From NCBI RefSeq assembly GCF_000003195.3, contig NC_012870.2, positions 47,200,063 through 47,264,062 of the forward strand: 64,000 nt of DNA, read 5' to 3'. Source of the DNA: Sorghum bicolor. Its lineage: Eukaryota; Streptophyta; Magnoliopsida; Poales; Poaceae. The notes beneath the pieces are model-generated. The model was given only the letters and a program-made list of their open reading frames with translations, had not been told where the DNA came from and did not search any database. This document shows positions 21,001-32,721 of this stretch, in pieces (within the stretch, counting starts at the first letter, position 1; each line of letters starts with the position of its first letter). Position numbers and translations under genes: made by a program.

Positions 21001-21686
21001 GACTTCCCAAATCGATATTGAAAGTTTTTCTGCAGGGGTTAGTCCGACAAAAATATACCAATGTCTACACAAGAAGTTTTTAGTTCAATAACCGAACTAG
21101 ACTCCATGTCTAATCAGATTAAGGAAGGCTGTTTAACCTAAGCACCATGCTTACTTTAAAAGCCAATAGAAGTATGTGCAGTACTTCCAAACTAACACTT
21201 ACTAGTAAATAGACAAAGGTAGCATGACAGCATTTATAGAGATCTACTCAAGTGGAGATGAAGTAGTGTGATTAGTATTTAACAAATTGAGCATGTCTTA
21301 AAGGTAGGGACAACCAACATAGCAACATGGCAAAGGATGTTTTTATGTAAAGTACTCCCCCAAGTTTGAATTATGCAGAATTCAAGTTTGGATGAATTTA
21401 ATTCAGTGTTGCATGATGATTGGTTGGACATACCTTGTACTTGTTTGTCATTCATCTGATCTTCTTGTTCCAATCCTGGAAAGGTTAGTGACAAGAATAC
21501 CCGAAGGAATATTTTTACAATTATCCTTATATGCTCAATACACAAGGTAATGTTGCAAATAATTTAAAACTCATGTTACGATCTGATCAGTGCTTATTTT
21601 AGGACACCAAGCTTGTCCTTGGGAAACCATCAATTTATGTCGGCGAAGTGGTTTCCCTTCCAACGCTGACCTATATCAAGATCAAC
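18024..21686 (-). other. Element B internal region: polypurine tract and non-coding 3' part
   Basis: ACTCCCCCAAGCTT at about 18025-18038 is the minus-strand polypurine tract. From there to about 20150 the sequence parallels the 3' regions of A and M. It includes the GGACACTTGTCC hairpin (18777-18788) and the polypurine-like hairpin (19683-19704; TGGGGG and CCCCCA around six bases). From 20150 to 21686 I cannot identify a gene. A second CTCCCCCAAGTTTG near 21335-21350 resembles a polypurine tract. Confidence 0.65.
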
Positions 21687-22286
21687 TCAACGAGATCTGC
21701 AATATTTACTATAGACATATGCATCGACAACCGCCCTTTTAAAGTTTTTATAAATAGAAAGGAAGAGGGGGCTGGAGATCTCAAATGTGGTGACGTTGGA
21801 GAGACCAATAGATTGGGAAGATGTTGCATATGAGCATGGAGTAAACAAAGTGGCTATGAAATAAATTCCATGCTCATTAATGTTATCTTCGTCTCCAATC
21901 TGAATGTTCAGAGTTTCTCTTGGATTGGTCTCACTTATGTCCTCTTCTGTAGTTGGATGAATCTCATCTTCAAAGGGAGTCAAGAACTCACCATTTGAAA
22001 TTGAACCAAAGTCAGAATTCATTAAGGCTTCTTCCTTATCCATCCATTCTACACATTCTAGCCATTTAGATCTTGTGATCAGGAAAGGGGAGGTGTTAGA
22101 ATTTTCTATATGGCTTAGCTCTCCTTCACTTGATATGTCATCCTCGACTTCTTCATAACAGGAACCAGGACATTCTCTAAGAGAACCATCATTGCAAGGA
22201 TTTGAATTATCCCTGCTTGAAGGTCTCTTATGGAACCAGAAGTCTAAACCATCAGCATCTAAAAGATTTAAGGTTGGAATTCCTTC
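21687..22286 (-). pseudogene. Element B truncated ORF of unknown function
   Basis: An open minus-strand frame runs from the deletion junction near 22286 to a stop at 21687 (about 199 codons). The first in-window ATG in it is at 22043. It is acidic (EEVEDDISSEGELSHIE, FEDEIHPTTEEDISETN) and ends in a basic, aromatic stretch (FKRAVVDAYVYSKYCRSR). The upstream part is lost where internal sequence joins the truncated 5' LTR. I do not recognise the family with confidence. Its position, upstream of the 3' non-coding region of an Athila-like element, fits an extra ORF or the end of a polyprotein. Confidence 0.5.
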
Positions 22287-22916
22287 CTGACGAAGTACAA
22301 CCGGAGGAAGAACCGACAGGCCGGCCTCTCCTCTAATCCTCCTTCGCTCTCCATCTTGCTACTATCTAGATCTACTCTAGTTTAGAGAAGAGAGGAGAGC
22401 TCTCATCTCTAAACCCTAGCTTTTGCTCTTTCTCTGAATAATGAATAATGATCAAGGGGTGCCTCCTCTAGGGGCCAGGGGGTCTGGTTATATAGTCCCC
22501 TCAAGTGAACCTGGGCCGTCGGATCAAACCGACATTGATTGAACGGTTATTCTTGATGTATTAGGTCGGTGGAGCATGATCCACGAAGTTGAAGCTGATT
22601 GGTTACTGTAGCTGGGCGGGCACCCAAGGGACTTGGGCGGGCGCCCTGCCCCCAAGCCCGATCGGCCTCCCGTTCGTTCCCGTGGCTTCTGGAGTCTTCT
22701 AGATGGTAGAAAATTGTGCGGCACGTCAATATCTCCATGTAAACCCGACGTGTCTGCCTTTCTTTCATATTTCCTGATAACCCCCTACAGAAATAGACAA
22801 ACACCAAAACTCATGGAATTCTATCAGATAAAACCCTAAGTCTAGATGTTGATTTCATTTGGATCCTTTTCTTTGTTTATTTGATAATTAAATTTGATAC
22901 TTAAGGACCGTCAACA
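22287..22916 (-). repeat. Element B 5' LTR, truncated
   Basis: 630 bp matching 17394-18023 with about 8-9 substitutions and no length change. It ends in TCAACA next to the CCTCT duplication. The remaining LTR bases, primer site and 5' internal region were deleted. TGAC at the junction is shared by both sides. Confidence 0.9.
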
Positions 22917-22921
22917 CCTCT
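22917..22921. repeat. Target-site duplication CCTCT, right copy (element B)
   Basis: Matches 4082-4086. Element A resumes with CAAAAGACCAAAAGTAG. Confidence 0.95.
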
Positions 22922-23572
22922 CAAAAGACCAAAAGTAGAATTAGACTTTCACCATTGTTTTCAGCAACATCACCATACACCATTCATTCGCCACACATGC
23001 GCATCTTGATATTGACTTATTGTCTTGTTTCTCTGGATCCAAGGTTTGACTATGCAATAAATGTCTTGTAAGTATGTATACTTTATCTCCCACCTATGAG
23101 CTCCAGATATCAAAGCCTTATTAGAGTAGGATGAGAGAGAAGGCAATGTCACTATGCCTCATACCACAAATACTACATACTTTGAGAGAAGTCATATACC
23201 ATCACTACCTTGGTAAGGATCCAGAAATACCACAAAAGAGAGAATTGAGAGAGTCATACTAGCAATCTCTAAGTTTTATTGTGAAAATCTACAAAAACTC
23301 CAGAGCTATAGTTGATCAAAGAACAAGAGACATGGTGCTTGACTTGACCATTCTATCTTTTAACTACTCAAGACATAAGTGACGGTTGCAAGCCCCATTG
23401 TGGAAGGTAAAATGAGTAAGTTTTAAGTCTTAACAGTTTACTCTAACTCAGAGATAAGACCTTGTTTGAAAGCATGTGTACCATCAAGTTTCTAAGGCAT
23501 TGCAGCAACTTCTGATCTATCACTAAGTCTATCCTTGCTGAGGGACGAGCAAGAGGTAAGCTTGGGGGAGTT

Positions 23573-25218
23573 TGTTGACGGTCCTTAAGTACCAAATTTA
23601 ATCATAAAATAAATAAAGAAAAGGATCCAAATGCAAACAACACCCAGACTTAGGGTTTTATCTAATATAATTCCACGAGTTTTGGTGTTTGTCTATTTTT
23701 GCAGGCGGTTATCAGGAAATATGGAGGAAAGACCCACACGTCGGGTTTACATAGAGATATTAACGTGTGTGGCAATTTTCTATCATCTAGAAGACTCCAG
23801 AAGCCACGGGAATGAACGGGAGGCCGAGCGGGCCCAGGGGCAGGGCGCCCGCCCTCCCCCCTAGGGTGCCCGCCCTACCCTGGCGGCCAATCAATGTCTG
23901 CCTCACGGATTATGCTCCACCAGCCTAAAGGATTAAGGAAAACCGTGCGATTAAGGTCGGTTTGATCCAACGGCCCACGTTCATTTGGAACGGCTATATA
24001 AGCAGGCCCCCTGGCCCCTGGAGGAGGCATTCTCATTCTCAAACCCTAATTCATTCATTCATCCAAGGAGGAGAGTCTCTGATCAAGCCCTAGAGCCCAC
24101 ACATCAACTAGATCTCTAGTTTAGCATAGCTACATATGATTAGAACTAGAAGGAGTCAATCTTCTATTGGTTTCCGGATCTGTCAAGAGGATTCTTGGTA
24201 ATTCCTCTGCTGTTCTTCATTTGTTCATCATTGCTCTTCAATATTATGAATATGACTTTGTTCTATTTCAATAATTAATTATGACTTTGCTCTACTTATT
24301 TATATTCGCAATTATATTATTCTTAGTTTATCATGGTTATATACTTGGCTTAGTTAGATTGGAATTATATACATGTTTAGGATCATATAGTGTTTATCCA
24401 TCTGGTCCATGGGTAAATGATAAGTATTATGTAGGCGTGGTGCCTCTACCGTATTTATCTGTGATTGTACCCTGTATGCTGGATCGTGGGGTAGTTTGCG
24501 GTGGTGACAGCTCCGTCTATTCTTATATAGTCCCCCTCCCGTGTATAGGGCAGGCAGAGCAACATTATTACAGGGGAGTGATTGCTATGTTTCTCATCTT
24601 CCTTGATAATATCACTATGCATGGGCGTAATCCTGTCTCGCAATGATTGCCAAGTATAATTGCACTAATTATGATATGCTAGACTTTATAGTTAAGAATA
24701 ACTTAGGAAATATTCTTGTAGTTCATCCTAGGTCCATGCTAATGACTTGCTAGAATATCTGTTGAGGTGCTTATCATTATCATATGTGGCTAGTTATGCT
24801 GATCAGATTAGTTATCTTTGTCACCATTCATACTTTATTTATATTTTATGTGACATTTATCCCTGTATTGATGAGATAGCTGACTGCTCTCATTACGCAT
24901 GCGATGATAATCAGTTCCATATTTCATTCCACAATCAACATTGGTGTTAGTAATCCCTTCCCCAGTGGTAAAAATATAAATAATGATACCTAGAATACTT
25001 CCCGGTTAAAATGCTACATCAGTATTAATCTGTGCGCTTGTAGATTCCATTCATTATTTATTCAGAAGAGCAATTGCATATTTCAATACCGAGTCTCTCA
25101 TGTCATGCTGGGGATGAGAACTTGGATTAAGTGGTGTGAGGGATAGGTTTGGCATTTTTGGCACCGTTACTAGATTTAGAGAACTTAGTCTACTTTTGGT
25201 AATGATGTTAAGAATACC
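23573..25218 (+). repeat. Element A 3' LTR (A/J/M LTR family)
   Basis: It starts TGTTGACGGTCC. GC boxes lie at 23843 and 23864 (21 bp apart), a TATATAAG box at about 23995-24002 and an open frame at 24281-24646. Near the end, TTTTTGGCACCGTTAC (about 25155-25170) resembles an Athila primer site, yet about 50-60 more LTR bases follow. The same arrangement is in J and M. Confidence 0.9.
24281..24646 (+). CDS. Small hydrophobic ORF within element A 3' LTR
   Basis: A 121-codon frame at the position equivalent to the LTR frames of C, J and M. The hydrophobic N-terminus reads YLFIFAIILFLVYHGYIL. The shared core is DRGVV...DSSVYSYIV...IGQAEQHYYRG. Function is unknown and coding status unproven. Confidence 0.3.
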   Translation: MTLLYLFIFAIILFLVYHGYILGLVRLELYTCLGSYSVYPSGPWVNDKYYVGVVPLPYLSVIVPCMLDRGVVCGGDSSVYSYIVPLPCIGQAEQHYYRGVIAMFLIFLDNITMHGRNPVSQ

Positions 25219-25223
25219 ATTCC

Positions 25224-28200
25224 TGTCACACCCTGGCTTTTAAAATAAGACCAGAGTCGTCATATGTGTGCCCAGGAAGTTCACACATACAACAAAGAAT
25301 AGAAATATCAGAAACAATATTATATATAGCGGAAAACATATTTATATGAACACTTACAAACATCAGAGTACGCGGAAACAGTAGCTAAGCTTCTTAGGCT
25401 CCATTCTTCTCAGGGACGGTTGACTGGGGGCTCCGTACGCCAAGCACTTCTGACAAGCTTCTCGAAAAACTCCATAACATCTTTGTCCTTCTTCTGAGCA
25501 ACACTTTACTACACACTGGGGGTGTGGGGGGAAATAGCAAGGGTGAGTTCATGTCGAACTCAACAAGTACAGGCGGAAAATATAATGACATGCATGGCTT
25601 AATCAAAGGAAAAGCTGACACTGTTTAACTGCAGGTGAGCTTTTAAGTTGGTACATTTTTATTACAATTCTTTTATTAAAACAACCTATTACTAAATATG
25701 AGTGAAGCATCCCAACCCTTAATTAGGTGAAAGTAAATTAGCTTCTTTTGAAAGACTATCCTAATTATTATAGTCATCCAGGGATTAACCCCAATTATTA
25801 ACACAGGATAGCAACCCTGCCAACACGGAATAGCCATTCCGCCAAAACACGAGGTAGCAATCTCGCCAAGTTCCATCTCCAAGTATCCAGTGAATCCAAT
25901 TTGCTCATCAAGTGAGGGTCTGGGCCGCTCGTGACCATGAGCACGGCTGATATATCAGTTTTACACTCTGCAGAGGTGTGCACGTTCACTCCAAGTCGTG
26001 ATTCCCATTTGCCCGGGGTCGCGACTCCCCAAAACACTACCAAGGTGAGCAGGCAGGGTCTCACTACGAGACCTTTCACAGGGTCCAACTAATAGGATGC
26101 CACTCGTGAGTTTTCGCCGGGGCGCTCGACAATCGATACCCATAGCCATGGCGTACCGAGCAGCCGCTAACTTAATATTCATTACCCAAGTTACTTCCTC
26201 ACGCCTACCCGGAAAGTAACACCCTACTAGTGGAGGTCCTGCTAATTAGTCAAGCCAGAGCCATATAGCTTGGAGCTGCACTGTAAGTCCCAGGGGGCCG
26301 CTCCCTGACTAAGTCCTTACGGAGAGCAGAGACGGGTACGCCCGGCAAACCGGACCACCAACAGTACCCGCTCCCCCTGTCCTCAGCCAAACCACGATGC
26401 TCGCAAGCACCGCAACATCTCCATCACCGAAGTGACCATTGTTCATCATTTAATCATTTATCATCATTGAAGAATTTATTAAGCAAGATCATTATTATTA
26501 TTATATAGATTAGATGAGTAGAGCAACTAAGCATATCTACTGTTCACTATACTACCCATGTATAAACCCAGGCATACAAGGAATATAGTAGAAAACTAGT
26601 CATGTCCTTAGGGTTTGCAATATTAAGACACATGCAATGGAAAGTAAATGTATTTAAAGTTCATAGGTACAATATGATCAAAGGGTGCCTGCACTTGCCT
26701 TAATTCCCAGTGTATATCTGCTCAAAATTCTTTAGCTTCTTTCTTCTGATCTCCAACTTCTGCTTCGACTGTCGGTCCTCAGCTCCTGATCTTCACTGTT
26801 GATGAACCACGCTTCTACTCGTAGCAATCAAGCAACACAAACAAACAATCACGACTAAGAACAAACGACAATCAAAAGAGAAGCTTAGAAAGAGCGCTCT
26901 AACGACACGACTTATTGCTATTTGCTACGATCGTGACAATGCAAGAACGATTGAGAACGAAGCTAGCGTTAATCGGACACGACTTTCGGGGTTCGAAGTG
27001 TAACGGAGAAGATCGGCTACGCTGGTCGTATTTTATGAAAAGAGATGATAGACTTTGTCTAAAAGTTGAGTTGACCAAACTATAAGAGATTATAAAGGTT
27101 AAGGTTAAATGTTAGTCATATTCTATTTATAATTAAATATATACCACTAAAGCCAAACAAGCATTTATAGTTTTGAAGTATAGAACATATGAAAGCAACT
27201 AATCGAGTGATTATATATCATATTTAAACTAATCAAGTTATAACTAATAAAGACACATTAAAGTTGATATTAATAACGTGGGCATTTATTTATTTACAAA
27301 AGATCAAAATTATAGACACTATTTACTTTTAAACCAAAAGGCTCTAGATAAATATTACTAAATTATTTATGTGCTTTATGTTTAAATAACCAAATTATAA
27401 TTAGGAAGTATTTGAGTTCACATTTGATTATAAATACCAAAGTGTAAACCTAATGTGTTTTTAAATTAATTAAATAGGAATTCATTCGAAACATTAATCG
27501 GATTAATTATACTCATAAACATGAGACAAAGAAAATAGCATTGCTAATATTTAGATTACACCGACATAGTCACAACGCAACGAGAACTGAATTACAACCC
27601 TAGATTATTTTCTAATTTAAACGCAGATTCTATGGCCAAAACTATGTCAGTGGCAAAACCATGATTACACAGAACTTTATTTCGCTTTTTAAATAATCAA
27701 AACTGAATTTTAAATACATTTTGGACTGCGGGCACTATTTCTCTAAAACACAGGGGCTAAAACGGAAAAGAAAAGGGCATAAACCTAATTACTTTTTAAC
27801 AGGGATGGACTGCGGGTTGATTTACAAAATCTGCAGGGGTCTTTTTGCAAAAATGTCGGGGTCAACGGGCTGTGGCCGGCTGACCGGCCACGTGTCGCGA
27901 CGGGATAGGGCCGGTCTACGGCGGGGGTTGTGGACCGGGTGCGGGGGCGCTGGTCCACCGGTCCACCGTGGACCGGGGAGCCGGGCGGGGCTCGCGCACG
28001 GCGGCGGCGTGGTCCGCAGCTGCGGCGCCATGGCCGCGGTGCTCTGGCTCGCCGTGGCTGCACTACGGGGCACGAGGGGCCGTGCCGAGGGCACGGGCGT
28101 GCAGCGCGGGTCGCGGCGAGGCCGATGCGCACGACGGCTGCGCGTGAGAGGGCCGGGAAGGAAGCGGTCTACGCGGCGAGGCGGTTCGGCGGCGGTGGCT

Positions 28201-29267
28201 TGCTCCGGCGAGGTCGCGCACGTGACTGAGAGAGAGAGAACGAGCGAGAAGGGCACCGGCGGATTCCTCACCTCAACGCGAAGCTCGGGGGGCGGTCCTC
28301 GTTGCCGGAGACGCAGCGGAAACGAAGATTCGACGGCGGCCGAAGCTTCAAGTCGGCGGCAATGGCGGCGGTGCTTGATTCCTAGGGTTTCGCGACGCGG
28401 GAAGGAAACTTGGGTTCTAGGAGGGGGCGCGGGCGGCTGCGGCGTCTGTTTTATAGGCTGGGGCGGCTCGGCGATCCTCGATTCGCGCGCGGCGCGGACG
28501 TCGGGGCCGGTTGTTGCGGCCGACTCCGAAACGGCCGGAGGTCGGGGATGACAGGTGGGTCCCACTCGCGGGGCCCACCCGTCAGCGGCAGCAGGTGGGA
28601 CAGGGCAGCGCGCGGGGAAAGGCCGCTGCGGCTGACACGCGGGCCCGGCCGGTCAGCGGCTCAGGCGGCAGGGGGGAGAGGGGGCGCGGCGCTGCTGGGC
28701 TGGGCTAGCGCGGCCCACGCGGGAGAGAGAGAAGGGATAAGGTGGGCCGAGAGAGAGAGGAGCCGGCCCACAAAGGAAGAAAACCATTTTTTTTATTCAA
28801 AAGGGCTTGGAACCAAATTCTTCACCACATTTATAAACCAAAATTTGATTTATTAACTTGAGGTTATTTTAAGAATTATTTTCTTTACTACTTTTAGAAA
28901 CAAAGCATATTTTCTTAATAACATATTTTTAAATTATTTTTCCTCTCAAATATAAATTAATTTTCAAATATGACTTTTGGAGTTTTATTTTATTTTTTCG
29001 AAAACCGAAAGGACCTAAACGTGGCTCACTATAAATTTTATAATTCACTTTTCTGAGACAAGCCAAACAAAACTAGGGCACAAAACACACATCAAATAAA
29101 ACACCCTCCACTTAATTTATTAAAAGTTTTAAAAATTCCACATTTTTCTCCTTTTATAATAACAACAATGAATAAAATCTTGGAATATTTTACAAAAACT
29201 TTAAATCCTTATTTAATTTAGTATTTTCCAATAACAATCCAAAATTAAAAAAATTTGGAGTGTTATA
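25224..29267 (-). repeat. Element E left LTR
   Basis: About 4044 bp, plus-strand view TGTCACACCC to GTGTTATA. On the minus strand the ends are TATAACAC and GTGTGACA, so it begins TA rather than TG. Ten bases outside it (25214-25223, ATACCATTCC) still match primer-site-side sequence of the right LTR. It lacks about 139 bp present in the right copy near 35125-35260. The GC-rich core is 27830-28760. Confidence 0.9.
28449..28455 (-). promoter_or_regulatory. TATA box in element E left LTR
   Basis: TATAAAA on the minus strand (CCTATAAAACAG), followed downstream by a very GC-rich leader that includes AAACCCTAG. This supports transcription on the minus strand. The right LTR has the same box at 36080-36086. 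Confidence 0.6.
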
Positions 29268-30775
29268 GATCTACCCCACTTAACATAAATCTCGTCCCGA
29301 GATTTGAAGAAACTAAAGAGAAAGATAAAGTAGATCATCGAAGTTGTTTCGAGACTTTTAAGACGTGATCAAAGGATTAAAGATAGGCATAAAGGGTATA
29401 GAGTATGGTAAAGATTGGTGACAAGGAAAGACAAACGTATGAGATAAGAAGTGATCTTTGGATCCTGTATTAGGATAAGGTGCAAGGGTAAGAAGCCAAT
29501 ATTAATATGAGATGATACATAGGAGATAAAGATAGATATTATTGTGCTCACAACTCCTTGATTTCAGATCTTTGAGATAAATGGTGAAAGAATAAACAAT
29601 TAGCAAAAGTTGACGAGAGGGACTTAAATTTATTGTCAAGTCTTCATGCTTAATATTTTGTAGTCTTATGAGATGTAAGATCCAAGGTCACACGTCGACA
29701 AAAATGATAAGGGCTCATCGCAAGAATGATAAAGATCAATATATAGTTCTCCATGTCTTTTAAGTTGAGACTTTTGAGAGTGATGATCGTAGCGGACGCT
29801 ACCCCACTTAAACCAAGTGTTAGCTTATCTTCCAAAATCCTGTATAAGAACACTCATCTTGTCAGTAGATAATCTTCAAAGTTTTCCTTTGGAGGTTACT
29901 AGCTCGACAACACGCTGCACAGATGGAGATTTCGAGGAACAGGGAGAATCAACACAATGATTGGAAAGGATAGATTAAGATGTTCTTAATTTTCTTAGTG
30001 CTGGTGTGAGACGTAAGTCAGAAGACAAGAAGTTTATCCACGTGAAAGTTCTTGAACACTTCCCAGCAAAACAAACCAAGGGGTCGGTGAAATTGACCAT
30101 ATATCGGTATGGTTTTACATCTGATTTTCAGGTTCTGCATTTTGTCACGTGATAGTCCAGCATATATTCCACGGTGAAAAAGAGGTCTTATCTTAGGACC
30201 TAGGTTTCCTATTGCCTTGCTTTGATAGGTCAACAGGCATCACACTTTCTATGATATTTGGTGCTCCTTTGTGGTTTCCGTAGCTGGATCCTAGCAGATT
30301 TGTCCTACTACTTGCAGTGTCGGGAGAATATTGTGCGGGAGAACTACTCAAAGGATCTTGAGTCATTCTGTATGAAATACTAAGACTGCTTCACTGGCAA
30401 TCACTACCACTTGATGTTAGGACAACACTAGGTGCTTTGCCTAAGATTCTTGTGATTACCACAAATAGACTAAACATCTTGTCAAACAACTCGTATCATA
30501 TCGGGAGATTAAGAATGATAAGGTCCAACGAACAAGACTTCTCATTTTACAAAGAAGATTTACAAGTGACTTGAATGAAAACCTTAAAAGCTAAAAGGCA
30601 TTGTTGACTTCATATATTGCCATAAGTGTCACATACTTCCTTGACTGGTTCCAATTGATCTAGATCTCCTAATACAATCTACTCCACATCTGATGTTGAG
30701 AAAATATTGCATCTCTATAAGGTCCACATTTCTTTCAAACTGCCTTGTTGTCGATACAATCATGACATTAGTCCT
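29268..30775 (-). other. Element E internal region 3' of gag-protease
   Basis: About 1.5 kb without a recognisable gene. GATCTACCCCACTT beside the LTR is the minus-strand polypurine tract. RT, RNase H and integrase motifs are not seen, and the small frames are short and unlike known proteins. Confidence 0.6.
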
Positions 30776-32179
30776 TTAAACCTTGGGGTGAGGTTGAGTG
30801 CCTTCATACACAAACCTGTCTCCTGATGGGGTGGTTAGGGATGCTGAGTGTTGGGTACAGTCAATCTTTCCATCACAAGCGGTTAACCATCCTCTTCCAA
30901 GAACGACATCAATATCCAATGATTCTAGGACTATAAGATTCACCTCATAATTTACACCTTTTATAACAAGACTAACTTTTGGGCACATACGAGTTGCTTT
31001 TATCTTCCCTCTTGGTGATTTGACCAGTATGGGTTTCTTCATTTCCAACATAAGCATCTTATGATTGGCAACACATTTGTTTGAGATGAAAGAATGTGAA
31101 GAACCTGAGTCAAACAAAACAGTGGCAGGAGTTGAATTGACTAGAATTGATCCAAACACCACATTTTGTGCTTCACGAGCAGTACACAGATCCATATGGT
31201 ACAATGTACCATTAACGTAGTCACGAATTGGGTACTTCTTTGGACAATGCTTCTTGTGATGTCCCTCTTCGTGACACTGGTAACAAGCATTGCTAACAGT
31301 TTTATCGTAGGTGCTATCCTGATGTTGAGCTCCTTGAATTGATGTGCCAGGAGTAACTAAAGTGCTACTAACTTGGTTCTGAGGGTTCATCTTCAATGGA
31401 GTCTCTTCACTTATTCGCTTCTTGGCTTGATTACTCTTTCGAGGCTGAAATTCTGTGTAGGTGATGGTCCATCCATCTAGGGATATCTCTGGCATAGCAA
31501 GTGTAGCTGAAGGGGCATCTAATTCTTCAAGGTTTGAATGTGTCTGATGAGAGTTTGGAGCTAAATCTAATTGCAATGTAGAACTCAGATTTGGCTCAAC
31601 ACTTAACAGTGGCTCTAGGGAGATTGCCTTCCTTTTCCTGTTACCTTCAGTCTGTTGATCCTGGTGTACTTCTACCTTTCCTTTGCTTGACTTGTTTTGA
31701 ATACAGGGTAAACCATAATGTCTGCAGCAATTACACGGCTCTTGAATCCCAAGTGCCTCATTAATACCATCTTTCTTAGATTTCATGTTCTTCCAGGCTT
31801 CCACTACTTGTCGCTTCATTGCTTCTTCCTGAGTTTTGGTCATGGTCTTATCTGAATGTAACGGAGAATCTTTCTGTGGTCCTACTCCACTTAGTGCTTG
31901 ATCCAGTGTATACATGGGCTTCTCCTTGTTTATTGGGAACAAGGGTGGCATAGCTGGGTCTGCCTGACATTTGGTGTAAGCTCCTTTAATGTCTCCTTGG
32001 AGAAGTAGAGCTTGTACTATCAAAAGATTCTGGAGTCCGGCCATTTGATCAGCTGCCATCTCTAGGATCTGAGCTTGCCAGGCTATCACCTGTTCACTTC
32101 TTAGTTGTGTTGTAGAAGTCTTTTGTTGACTCTGATCACTAGTATTCTTTCCTCTGACGTCTTCATTTGTGTCAACCAT
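30776..32179 (-). CDS. Element E gag-protease polyprotein
   Basis: This intact 467-codon frame encodes a Ty3/gypsy gag-protease. Residues 1-300 form a diverged gag region that is Gln/Ser/Thr-rich. A CCHC zinc knuckle, CYQCHEEGHHKKHC, lies at about residues 300-315. The aspartic protease follows at about 345-455, with VLFDSGSSHSFIS (canonical D-S-G active site) and DIDVVLGRGWLTACDG in the flap-end position. This D-S-G/LGxxWL pattern is typical of the chromovirus/Tekay branch, in line with the tRNA-Met primer site. An extra Cys cluster, CNCCRHYGLPC, lies near residue 150. The frame stops right after the protease and no polymerase follows, so the element would rely on another element's pol. Confidence 0.85.
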   Translation of the reverse strand: MVDTNEDVRGKNTSDQSQQKTSTTQLRSEQVIAWQAQILEMAADQMAGLQNLLIVQALLLQGDIKGAYTKCQADPAMPPLFPINKEKPMYTLDQALSGVGPQKDSPLHSDKTMTKTQEEAMKRQVVEAWKNMKSKKDGINEALGIQEPCNCCRHYGLPCIQNKSSKGKVEVHQDQQTEGNRKRKAISLEPLLSVEPNLSSTLQLDLAPNSHQTHSNLEELDAPSATLAMPEISLDGWTITYTEFQPRKSNQAKKRISEETPLKMNPQNQVSSTLVTPGTSIQGAQHQDSTYDKTVSNACYQCHEEGHHKKHCPKKYPIRDYVNGTLYHMDLCTAREAQNVVFGSILVNSTPATVLFDSGSSHSFISNKCVANHKMLMLEMKKPILVKSPRGKIKATRMCPKVSLVIKGVNYEVNLIVLESLDIDVVLGRGWLTACDGKIDCTQHSASLTTPSGDRFVYEGTQPHPKV

Positions 32180-32721
32180 CTGACATTAGGCAATAGTAGA
32201 ATGAGCTAGAGGGATAGGGTAGGAGAAAATAACTGGATAGGATCAGGAATGATAAAAGATAGATAGGATAAGAGATATCACTACCCCACTTGACAAAGAT
32301 CGAGCTAGTCCCCAAACGACTTCGTCCAGACCTCCTTCAAAACACTAGAACAGAGACAACACACAAAACATCAAACCAAGCACAACAAGCACACATCACA
32401 TCAACGATACTACACGTGCTTCTTCAACAGTGGTGGTCATCCTAAAAGGTAAGTCCGAGATGTTGAAGGGCCATCGAATTTTGAAATAAAGCAAGGTTTT
32501 GTAAACTTTAGTAAACAACTATATAAGAGCCAAGGAGATAAATAGAAATAGCTCAAAGGAAGCTATTCAAGCAGTGGATACAACATGACAAGGATGAGGA
32601 AATAGTCAGAATCAAAGGGTCAAGGTATAAGAAAATAGTTTTGTCTCAAAATAAGCTTTAGAAATCGACCAGTGCTGTCTAGGCATACGTCCTACAGTCA
32701 ACATTGCTCTGATACCATTCC
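32180..32721 (-). other. Element E 5' leader with primer binding site
   Basis: Untranslated leader on the minus strand. Bases 32706-32717 read TGGTATCAGAGC on the minus strand, the classic primer site for initiator tRNA-Met, four bases from the LTR end. No gene is seen in the rest. Confidence 0.85.

Larger units (their letters stand above)
4087..22916 (-). mobile_element. Element B: Athila-like LTR retrotransposon, nested in A
   Basis: B reads on the minus strand. Its 3' LTR is on the left (4087-4257 continuing at 16855-18023, split by element C). A polypurine tract at 18024-18040 follows, then internal sequence to about 22286, then a truncated 5' LTR (22287-22916). Both ends carry TGTTGA/TCAACA and the CCTCT duplication. 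The primer binding site, leader, gag and half of the 5' LTR are missing, so B suffered a large internal deletion. About 8-9 substitutions separate the 630 aligned LTR bases, more per base than in the nested element C, as the nesting order requires. Confidence 0.92.
22922..25218 (+). mobile_element. Element A, right part with 3' LTR
   Basis: The end of A's non-coding region (22922-23557), polypurine tract (about 23558-23572, AAGCTTGGGGGAGTT) and 3' LTR (23573-25218). The LTR lacks only its last few bases: ...AAGAATACC, where intact relatives read on to CCCAACA. It is joined to element E there. Confidence 0.9.

Noticed and set aside
27721..28565. Long overlapping frames (up to about 276 codons) on both strands, repeated at 35417-36182
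   Set aside because: They lie in the GC-rich core of E's LTRs, where stops are rare in all frames. The proteins are Arg/Gly/Pro-rich without domains, and both strands are equally open.
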